Source of the DNA: Actinomycetes bacterium
GTDB lineage: Bacteria > Actinomycetota > Acidimicrobiia > Acidimicrobiales > Acidimicrobiaceae
Reading direction: 5' to 3'
NCBI GenBank assembly: GCA_021823045.1
Contig: JAKAPB010000026.1
Location: forward strand, 1-11,701
Length of the DNA stretch: 11,701 nt
Shown piece after piece: positions 1 to 6,432 of this stretch (its first letter is position 1; each line of letters starts with the position of its first letter). Below the pieces are notes generated by a model, which searched no databases, was not told the DNA's origin, and was given only the letters and a program-made list of their open reading frames with translations. A program made the translations under genes and the position numbers.

Positions 1-63
1 AGAGCTCTTCTATATGCTGGGAGGGTGAATTGGGACCTGTTGGAAATGGCTAAGCCCTACTAA
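1..63 (+). CDS. possible 3' end of an unknown gene (partial)
   Basis: Frame 1 is open from the window edge to a TAA at 61-63 and reads RALLYAGRVNWDLLEMAKPY. The composition is protein-like, with no rare-residue runs, and fits the C-terminus of a gene that begins outside the window. Only 20 residues are visible, so no family can be named and the frame could be open by chance. A weak CTCC-TTTT-GGAG hairpin lies about 30 bp downstream (near 96-107) but has no clear T-run after it. Extending the sequence to the left would decide this call. Confidence 0.25.
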   Translation, partial: RALLYAGRVNWDLLEMAKPY

Positions 64-543
64 AATCCGAAGAGTCACTAAACCCTATTTCGCCCTCCTT
101 TTGGAGTGAAAACATTTAGTATCAAGTCTGCCGCCCGACAACTCTTACGTTAATGCTCATAATCTTGCGTCTGCGCCAAAAGGCGAGCCAGTTGTCATTA
201 ATCGCTATGAGTATCGGGCGCACTCCAATGCGGAGGTTGACCTGAAAGGTGATGAAGCGCATGGACTTTCGCTAGATTGCTCTACTTTGAGAGTTCAGTG
301 CCGCGTCATCCAGCTCAGTTCTGATAGGTAACTGCAAGCGGGGCGCCCATACCCTTCGAATAGGTCGAAAATGTAGGCCTCGACTCGGACCAAGACCCGT
401 GGTGCCGCCACAATCCATGGTGCCTTTTATTTCAGGCTGCCCAATACATCAGAACTTCTGCCACTCGACGACTGCGCTCCGACCATGGTCCACCAAATTC
501 CGACCACCCAATCATTTTGAGAGGGATGTAAAAAGAAATCTTG
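64..543. other. stretch without a recognised gene
   Basis: No start-bearing frame of useful length and no tRNA-like or rRNA-like segment was found in these 480 bases. Small elements seen are a CGCC-AAAA-GGCG mini-hairpin near 174-185, two direct copies of TGGTGCC near 400-425, and a start-less open plus-strand frame (listed separately). The stretch lies beyond the 3' end of nfuA on the minus strand, so it should hold that gene's terminator, but no clear stem plus U-run is visible. It may be a decayed gene or plain intergenic sequence. Confidence 0.45.
110..331 (+). pseudogene. start-less open frame, possible gene remnant
   Basis: This frame runs for 73 sense codons from just after a TGA (107-109) to a TAA (329-331). 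It contains no ATG, GTG or TTG except a late TTG near 287. Part of the translation reads RYEYRAHSNAEVDLKGDEAH, which looks protein-like in composition. I do not recognise the family. At this base composition an open run of this length can arise by chance across six frames, so this is weak evidence for a degraded or frame-shifted gene. No ribosome binding site fits it. Confidence 0.15.
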
Positions 544-1179
544 TTACTTCTTCGCCGGTGCGTAGTAAGGGTTAGACCCAGAGAGGTGGTCGGTTGCATC
601 CTTAACCTCTTTGATCTGCGGGGCCGCCTCTTTGATCGCAACTTCAATTCCCTGCGAAAGTGTCACCGCAGCCATTCCGCATCCTTGACATCCCCCCGAA
701 AGTCGGACATAGGCGATGTCATCCACGACGCCAACGAGATCTACTCGCCCACCGTGAGCGGCAATCTGTGGATTCACCTCGTTCTGTAGAACTGATCCAA
801 TCAGCATCGCTACATCGGAACTCAACGACTCGGGGCCAAACTCAGGAAAGACAGTATTATCCACCATCGGAGAGTTGGGGTTCAGGATAACCAGTCCACC
901 ATCTGCTGAAAGATCTAGCGTCGCCCCAAGCAGGCGATCACGAGATGCCTCCGGCACGACTACGCTGACGCCGTTTTGCAATACGATGAGATCACTATCA
1001 GTAGCGTCGGCAAGGTGTTCGAAATAGACGTCATACTCAAAACTCGTCGCATTTGCTCCGCTCACATCGATCCAAAGAGCCAGGAGTTCAGAGTCTTCCT
1101 CTTGAGCGAGTGCCTCCGTAACGACCTCGGCCGCACTGGCGGTCACCTTGAATGGATGCTCTCTATCGCCTATCTCCAC
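544..1179 (-). CDS. nfuA: NfuA-type iron-sulfur cluster carrier
   Basis: This is a 211-residue protein with the two-domain layout of NfuA. Residues 1-100 look like a degenerate A-type (IscA/HesB-like) domain without its cysteines. Residues 118-197 are a NifU C-terminal domain, with NPQIAAHGGRVDLV followed by GGCQGCGMA, giving the CxxC pair C164/C167 that holds a bridging [4Fe-4S] cluster in the family. NfuA proteins dimerise and pass clusters to apo-enzymes in the cytoplasm. The start is GTG (1177-1179), with a GGTGGTG motif 4 nt upstream. The stop is TAA at 544-546. The gene is divergent by 47 bp from the ATP-grasp/radical SAM run, whose second protein needs a [4Fe-4S] cluster; a functional link is inferred from position only. 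The C-terminal tail after the NifU fold is short and polar. Confidence 0.87.
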   Translation of the reverse strand: MEIGDREHPFKVTASAAEVVTEALAQEEDSELLALWIDVSGANATSFEYDVYFEHLADATDSDLIVLQNGVSVVVPEASRDRLLGATLDLSADGGLVILNPNSPMVDNTVFPEFGPESLSSDVAMLIGSVLQNEVNPQIAAHGGRVDLVGVVDDIAYVRLSGGCQGCGMAAVTLSQGIEVAIKEAAPQIKEVKDATDHLSGSNPYYAPAKK

Positions 1180-1214
1180 TTTTCACCACCAAATAAATAA
1201 TCCCGAATAGCAAC

Positions 1215-1220
1215 TAGCCT
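1215..1220 (+). promoter_or_regulatory. candidate -10 box for a leaderless ATP-grasp transcript
   Basis: TAGCCT fits the actinobacterial TANNNT -10 pattern and ends 6 nt before the ATG at 1227, the spacing typical of leaderless transcripts. No Shine-Dalgarno sequence is visible before that ATG, which favours leaderless initiation. No good -35 hexamer is evident. The assignment rests on spacing and pattern alone. Confidence 0.3.
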
Positions 1221-1226
1221 ACTGGT

Positions 1227-2525
1227 ATGAAAAGGGTAGTACTAATAGAGCCCACCCGAAGCTACCGCACAGGCAATTTCATGTCCGGCGCAGCCTCTTT
1301 GGGTCTCGAGGTCCTCGTGGTCTCCGACGAACCTAACCCACTTGGGGACGACTTGGCTCGATTTGTCGACGCCGACTTTGGAGATATAGAAAAATCAGTC
1401 AAAAAAATTGCTCCAATTGCATTCGAATTTCGAGCCGATGCGATAGTTGCTATCGACGACCAGGGCCTATCACTAGCTGCAGCACTTGGCGAAGCGACGG
1501 GCATCTCCTCCATAAGCGTCGACGCGGCCAAGAGATCCATGAACAAGTCAGAGATGAGGAGGGTGCTCGCCCAAAATCAAATCCCTCAGCCCGAGTTTGA
1601 ATCACTTGATCTCAACGAAAGCAACGACCTGGTATCAAAAATAAGGAGCTTTTCTGACGTTGTCGGCGGCTTTCCATTGGTACTCAAGCCAAGCGGCCTA
1701 TCTGGGTCGAGGGGGGTTGTCAAGGTTTCAGAAACCGATGCGATTCCCTCCGCACTCCGCATTGTCAAAAAGGCGGTCGAGATGTTCGATCAAAAAGATC
1801 GAACTTTCTTGGTTGAGCGGTACATCGACGGAGCAGAGTTTGCGGTGGAGGGCGTGGTTAGTGGCGGAGAACCCGAAATCCTGGCCATCTTCGACAAGCC
1901 GAGGCCACTCGTAGGTCCATACTTCGAAGAGACGATATACCTGCTCCCTAGCGCTGCACGAGCGGGCCTGCAACAACAGATGAAGGAGCTTGTGGCCCGA
2001 TCCGTGGTGGCGCTTGGTATTGACGTCGGTGCATTTCACGCCGAAGTACGGGTGGAGGGTCTCTTGGCTTCGGAGAAAGCCGTTCATGCTTCTTCAGGTG
2101 CAAAAGTATTTCTGATAGAACTCGCCGCCAGATCAATCGGCGGAAAGTGTTCGAAATCGCTGAGATTCAAAAATGGTCGAACATTGGAAGAGGTACTCCT
2201 CGCACGGCAGCTAGGTATTGACCTCGAAGGAAGGACCGAGACACGCCATCAGGTATCTGGGGTACTGATGATTCCAACACCAAAAGAAGGAATTCTAAGA
2301 TCAGTGAGTGGCATAGAAGCTGCAGCTGGTCTACCTTGGGTCACTGAGGTTGACATCAGCACACCGATCGGGCATTACTTACGGCCAGTTCCATTTTCCG
2401 AAGGGTACCTCGGCTTCGTTTTTGCCAGGGGCCCAAGCCGCTCCAAGGTCCTCGATGCCCTAAATCAGGCGGAAAACCTCCTTGAGTTCGAAATTGACCC
2501 GCAGAGCTCGACCGACGATTGTTAG
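1227..2525 (+). CDS. ATP-grasp carboxylate-amine ligase, partner of the radical SAM protein
   Basis: This is a 432-residue cytoplasmic enzyme of the ATP-grasp superfamily, which activates a carboxylate as an acyl phosphate and joins it to an amine or thiol. The N-terminal pre-ATP-grasp fold covers about 1-105. The ATP-grasp core covers about 106-330: FPLVLKPSGLSGSRGV holds the ATP lysine K154 and a flexible loop, LVERYIDGAEF is the hinge and adenine region, FHAEVR contains E273, and IELAARSIGG contains metal ligand E298 and R302. The Asn of the usual ExNxRxGG motif is Ala here, a variant seen in other ATP-grasp ligases. A C-terminal domain follows and ends in DDC. The substrate is unknown: a peptide or amino-acid ligase is possible, and carbamoyl-phosphate or purine enzymes are less likely. 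The gene starts the three-gene plus-strand run, 36 bp before the radical SAM gene. Confidence 0.85.
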   Translation: MKRVVLIEPTRSYRTGNFMSGAASLGLEVLVVSDEPNPLGDDLARFVDADFGDIEKSVKKIAPIAFEFRADAIVAIDDQGLSLAAALGEATGISSISVDAAKRSMNKSEMRRVLAQNQIPQPEFESLDLNESNDLVSKIRSFSDVVGGFPLVLKPSGLSGSRGVVKVSETDAIPSALRIVKKAVEMFDQKDRTFLVERYIDGAEFAVEGVVSGGEPEILAIFDKPRPLVGPYFEETIYLLPSAARAGLQQQMKELVARSVVALGIDVGAFHAEVRVEGLLASEKAVHASSGAKVFLIELAARSIGGKCSKSLRFKNGRTLEEVLLARQLGIDLEGRTETRHQVSGVLMIPTPKEGILRSVSGIEAAAGLPWVTEVDISTPIGHYLRPVPFSEGYLGFVFARGPSRSKVLDALNQAENLLEFEIDPQSSTDDC

Positions 2526-2548
2526 TACAAACTTCTCCAAGCATAACT

Positions 2549-2556
2549 AGGGTGGA
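2549..2556 (+). promoter_or_regulatory. ribosome binding site of the radical SAM gene
   Basis: AGGGTGGA lies 5 nt before the ATG at 2562. It is an imperfect Shine-Dalgarno sequence and supports that start, which also gives the beta-strand N-terminus (MNILVVSSYELGHQ) expected of the family. Confidence 0.4.
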
Positions 2557-2561
2557 CTGAA

Positions 2562-4121
2562 ATGAATATATTGGTCGTATCGAGCTACGAGCTGGGGCAT
2601 CAGAGCCAAGCTGCAGCGGAACTCTTATCCCTAATATCAAGATCCGACAACCGGGTGGCATCCCTCGATGCCTCATTGACCGACCACCTTCAGCTGCAGA
2701 TATCACAAGCGGCAAGATCACTCTCTCCAGAAGGAATTGAAAAATCTGAAGGATACATGGATGTCGAGGACGTCTTCGTACTCGCAGATGTGATAGCTTT
2801 CTCGGTTCCAATGCTCACAGCTGCATCAATGACAAAAGAGCTTATAGAAAGGGCAAGAGCCGTAGACCGATCGAACAAAATATGCGTATTTGGTCTATAC
2901 GCTTCGGTCTTAGCGCACGAACCCGAACTAGGAATAGACGCTTTTTTCGCCGGCGAGTTCCATCGACCGGTCGCCGAGTGGCTAACCACCGGGGCGCCAC
3001 ATCTCAAAGAAGTCAGCCAGAGTTCTGCGGGATCTAAAAACAGATCGACGCTAGTTCCAGACAGATCGACATTCCTGCCGCCCACCTACTACCCCCCGAT
3101 TGAGGTCAAAGGAGCGTCAAGAACAGTCGGCTATACCGAGGCCACCAGGGGATGCAGGCACAGCTGTCTCCACTGCCCGGTCCCCGCTGTCTACCATGGG
3201 AGAATAAGGGTCAACGAAGGAGTCGACGTGTTGAGCGACATAGCTCAGCTGGTCGAATCTGGGGCGCAGCACATCACCTTTGGTGACCCGGATTTCCTAA
3301 ATGCGCCGGCCCACTCGAAAAGGATCATCGATTCACTCCATAATCGCTTCGGAGCGGGTAGTGACTACGCGCTGTCCACCGGCACTTTTGTCACATTCGA
3401 CGCAACGATCAAAATAGAACACATCCTGAAGCATCAAGACGTGATTGGGGAGTTCGCACGCAAAGGTTGTGTGATGATAACAAGCGCTGTCGAATCATTG
3501 AACGACAAAGTACTTTCGAAGCTGGGCAAAAGACATACTAAAGAAGAGGTACGAATGGCCACAGAGTTCCTCCATAGCCTCGGGATCACCATGCACCCCT
3601 CATTTCTCCCCTTCAATCCTTGGACCGAGGGTAGAGATCTTGCCGAGATCTTGGACTTCTGTTTGGAGTTTGGCCTAGAAGATGTGGTCGAGCCGGTGCA
3701 GTTCGGCATCAGGTTGCTCATTCCACCTGGGTCCCTTCTCCTGGAACTCGAAGAACCTAATCTCAGAGTCGAGGACTATGAAGGTGGGCAGATGGGCTTT
3801 ATCTGGAACCACGTCGACCCATCAATTGACGACCTAGCAAAGATAGTTGCCAAATCCGCCGAGTTAGCGACAATAAATAAATTGACAAATGTCGAAGCGC
3901 TCCATGAAATTCGTCAGCTCGCTTACCAATTCATAGGGGAAGAACCAGCTGAGATTGAACCCAAGTCCCGCCTAACGCAACAGACGAAGCTAACCGAACC
4001 GTGGTTCTGCTGCGCTGAGCCACGATCTGATCAGCTCATCGCCATCAGAAGGCCTACCGGAAGCAAAAACCAAGCCCTTCTGGGTGTGATCGAATCTTTT
4101 CCCGACTGTCTCAATCAATAG
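2562..4121 (+). CDS. CCAEP-tail radical SAM protein with N-terminal B12-binding-like domain
   Basis: This is a 519-residue protein. Residues 1-145 look like the Rossmann-type domain that precedes many B12-dependent radical SAM enzymes, but lack the DxHxxG cobalamin motif. The radical SAM core follows: TRGCRHSCLHCPVP gives C198, C202 and C205 (CX3CX2C) for the [4Fe-4S] cluster that cleaves S-adenosylmethionine, with the conserved strand FGDPDF at 240-245 and SAVESLNDKVLSKLGKRHT later in the barrel. Near the C-terminus WFCCAEP places adjacent cysteines at 483-484, both encoded by TGC. From memory, NCBI curates a 'CUAEP/CCAEP-tail radical SAM (seleno)protein' family in which selenocysteine can occupy the second position; this would be a Cys form. 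The pair may act in redox or metal chemistry (inference). Substrate and product are unknown. The ATP-grasp gene lies just upstream and a helicase 5 bp downstream. Confidence 0.85.
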   Translation: MNILVVSSYELGHQSQAAAELLSLISRSDNRVASLDASLTDHLQLQISQAARSLSPEGIEKSEGYMDVEDVFVLADVIAFSVPMLTAASMTKELIERARAVDRSNKICVFGLYASVLAHEPELGIDAFFAGEFHRPVAEWLTTGAPHLKEVSQSSAGSKNRSTLVPDRSTFLPPTYYPPIEVKGASRTVGYTEATRGCRHSCLHCPVPAVYHGRIRVNEGVDVLSDIAQLVESGAQHITFGDPDFLNAPAHSKRIIDSLHNRFGAGSDYALSTGTFVTFDATIKIEHILKHQDVIGEFARKGCVMITSAVESLNDKVLSKLGKRHTKEEVRMATEFLHSLGITMHPSFLPFNPWTEGRDLAEILDFCLEFGLEDVVEPVQFGIRLLIPPGSLLLELEEPNLRVEDYEGGQMGFIWNHVDPSIDDLAKIVAKSAELATINKLTNVEALHEIRQLAYQFIGEEPAEIEPKSRLTQQTKLTEPWFCCAEPRSDQLIAIRRPTGSKNQALLGVIESFPDCLNQ

Positions 4122-4126
4122 CAATA

Positions 4127-6211
4127 ATGTTCGAAGTGACGCTGAGCAAAGAGTTAAAGGGCTTGAACGACGCACAGATAGCGGCAGTAGAGGACGAGTC
4201 TCGAAGGCTTTGCATCATTGCCGGGGCGGGTACTGGTAAGACGAAAGTGTTATCGGAGCGGATCGGCTATAGGATCAGATCCAATCTAGTTCCAGCCCCT
4301 AGGGTGCTAGCTATCACATTCACAAGAAGTGCCGCTAGAGAACTGCAGCGGAGAATCTCTGGAAGCTCCGGCGGCGAAACCGTTGAGTGCTTCACATTTC
4401 ATGCCTTCGCCTTGAGCCTCTTGAAGCGAGACTCAAAAGATAACGCAAGGACACTGCCAAAGCTGGTGGAGTCGAAGGCCGTATACCTCAAGAGAACCAT
4501 ATCTAAGCTGTCTGGATCCAACGGGACCGTCCTAGTCGACAATGAGTCCCTCTATGAGGTCCTTCGCCAAATCGAGTGGGCGATGGCCAAGGACCTCTCG
4601 CCCGAGGAATATCTAAAGTCCGAGGAGGCATTGAGCCACGGCGAAAAAGCACTTTCCTCGCCTAATCAAAAAGCTAGGCAAAACCTAAATCACGCCCAAC
4701 TGGCGGAGATCTATGACGCTTATCTCTTACACAAGAGACGAGCAAAGATCATGGATCTCGACGACCTGATACCGATGGCAAGGGAACTGCTGGCAACAGA
4801 TTCCAAAGCGAAGGAGGTATTCCAGTGGCTCTACCGGGAAATTTACGTCGACGAGTTTCAAGATATAAACCCCGCACAAATGAAGCTACTTAAGGAGCTC
4901 GTTGGCCCAAAAGGCGCAATATGCGTAGTCGGCGACCCTCGCCAGGCGATCTACGGATGGAATGGGTCGGATCCGAGCTTAATTTTTGATTTCGAAAAAC
5001 ATTTTCCTGGTGGAAAGAGTCTTGGGCTAATAAAGAACTACCGGTCGACGCCCGAAATACTGGACCTCGCCAAAGGGATCAACCTAGGAAGGGCTTCCAC
5101 CCTAGATTCAATAGCGTCGACGAGGACCCACGGTGAGCCACCACAGGTCCTGCAATTTGAAGACGGCGACGACGAAGTCGAAGGGGTAGTCCAAGAAATC
5201 GTCGGACTCATTCATCAGGGCATCAACCCTAGGTCGATAGCAGTGCTAGCAAGGACAAATTCTCAGCTAATAGATTTCGAAAGAAGAATCAGGGCCCTGG
5301 AGATCCCATGTGCCGTCTTGGGTGGATCCAAGTCGTATGCCGGTGCCGAAGTGGCATATGCAATCTCCATCTTGGAAGAGCAGGACCCAGAGATGCCAAT
5401 ATCCCTAGTCTGCGACGAAATAGAAGCGATCACCTCGTCTGACCCCTACCCCGACTCGTCCCTTCTGGCGCCTCCAGAGGACTTCGACCTGCGCGCCTAC
5501 AAGCGAAGACTCGGCGACCTACTCGATCAGTCGATTGAAATAAAGCGCCAAAACCAAGCAGCTACTCTAAGGGACTTACGGGACGAAGCTCTAGACCCCG
5601 AGTCGCAGGGACTTAGAAGCAGCGGAGTGACATTGTGCAGCTTTCACAAGGCAAAGGGCCTTGAATGGAGCTGTGTGTTCGTAGTCGGCGTCGAAGAAGG
5701 GACTATCCCCCACTATCTGGCCGAGACAGACCAAGAGTTGCAAGAGGAGGCGCGGCTGCTATACGTAGCCTTTACTAGAGCTAGGGATCGTCTCACGATC
5801 ACGATGGCAAACACTAGGAGTCGGGGAAGCTTCTCGGTCAAAAGGGATCCATCGAGATATCTATCTACTGACCAATTTGTCTCCCAAAGCAAACCAACGG
5901 GCGAAAATCAGTCCAGTAAACCAAACCCTAAGGACGAGGCCATCTCGAAATCAAGGAACCTGCTCAATGAGGGGGACGCACCAGGAAGCCACATCTACTC
6001 TTCATTGTCCAAGTGGAGAAAGGATCGAGCGAGAATAACCGGTATATCGGAAAGAACCATCCTGTCCGATACTTGCATGCACAAGATAGCGGCAATGAGA
6101 CCAAAGACTAGCGAGGATCTCGTAGCTCTTTGCCGCGGTTACGAGGTGCAGGCCGAACTGTTCGGCGACGTTCTACTCGAGCTTATTACGGAGCCGGAAA
6201 ATCACATCTAA
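4127..6211 (+). CDS. uvrD2: UvrD2-like superfamily 1 DNA helicase with HRDC domain
   Basis: This is a 694-residue 3'-5' helicase of the UvrD/PcrA/Rep group. Its motifs appear in order: Q motif GLNDAQIAAV (12-21), Walker A GAGTGKT (33-39), motif Ia ITFTRSAARE, motif II DEFQD (242-246), motif III GDPRQAIYGW (269-278), motif IV NYRSTPEIL (304-312), motif V SFHKAKGLEW (505-514) and motif VI LLYVAFTRAR (544-553). Residues about 621-690 (YSSLSKWRKDRARITG to the end) resemble an HRDC nucleic-acid-binding domain. Helicase plus HRDC at about 700 residues is the layout of mycobacterial UvrD2. The tetracysteine CxxC-CxxC module that joins the two parts in mycobacteria is absent: residues 575-620 form a polar, cysteine-free linker. 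The ATG lies 5 bp after the radical SAM stop with no clear Shine-Dalgarno, so translation is probably coupled. A GTG at 4136 or TTG at 4163 are alternative starts. Confidence 0.88.
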   Translation: MFEVTLSKELKGLNDAQIAAVEDESRRLCIIAGAGTGKTKVLSERIGYRIRSNLVPAPRVLAITFTRSAARELQRRISGSSGGETVECFTFHAFALSLLKRDSKDNARTLPKLVESKAVYLKRTISKLSGSNGTVLVDNESLYEVLRQIEWAMAKDLSPEEYLKSEEALSHGEKALSSPNQKARQNLNHAQLAEIYDAYLLHKRRAKIMDLDDLIPMARELLATDSKAKEVFQWLYREIYVDEFQDINPAQMKLLKELVGPKGAICVVGDPRQAIYGWNGSDPSLIFDFEKHFPGGKSLGLIKNYRSTPEILDLAKGINLGRASTLDSIASTRTHGEPPQVLQFEDGDDEVEGVVQEIVGLIHQGINPRSIAVLARTNSQLIDFERRIRALEIPCAVLGGSKSYAGAEVAYAISILEEQDPEMPISLVCDEIEAITSSDPYPDSSLLAPPEDFDLRAYKRRLGDLLDQSIEIKRQNQAATLRDLRDEALDPESQGLRSSGVTLCSFHKAKGLEWSCVFVVGVEEGTIPHYLAETDQELQEEARLLYVAFTRARDRLTITMANTRSRGSFSVKRDPSRYLSTDQFVSQSKPTGENQSSKPNPKDEAISKSRNLLNEGDAPGSHIYSSLSKWRKDRARITGISERTILSDTCMHKIAAMRPKTSEDLVALCRGYEVQAELFGDVLLELITEPENHI

Positions 6212-6251
6212 CTGGTTATATCACATGACAACTGATACTCGAACCGCCCTT

Positions 6252-6292
6252 TTGGTTATCCAATCTCCATCGAGTAGACCGGAAATAACCAA
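6252..6292. repeat. 8-bp inverted repeat in the gap before the GT-C gene
   Basis: TTGGTTAT (6252-6259) and ATAACCAA (6285-6292) are perfect inverted arms 25 bp apart. A further direct copy, TGGTTAT, sits at 6213-6219 right after the helicase stop. The arms could form a weak terminator stem or bind a dimeric regulator; no T-run follows on either strand. The rest of the 221-bp gap (6212-6432) shows no gene. Confidence 0.35.
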
Positions 6293-6432
6293 GTTATGGA
6301 ACTGACCGATACCTGAAATATCCACTGAAATTGACCTACAGGCGCTAGATACCATGTGTCGAAACAATCAAGAAGGCATTGGGCTCCAACTAGCCACATG
6401 CCAAACTGATTACATCCGAATGGCTTTCGAAA

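Noticed and set aside
350..375. TTCGAAT resembling a tRNA T-loop
   Set aside because: The flanking arms do not pair as a T-stem, and no acceptor or anticodon arm can be built around it.
432..647. Minus-strand frame of 71 codons across the nfuA 3' end
   Set aside because: Its first part is an out-of-frame reading of nfuA, rich in Arg and Lys. Only a 27-residue tail lies outside, with no ribosome site or family resemblance.
4008..4013. Possible selenocysteine in the radical SAM tail
   Set aside because: Both codons are TGC, not TGA, so the protein is a plain Cys-Cys form and needs no selenocysteine machinery.
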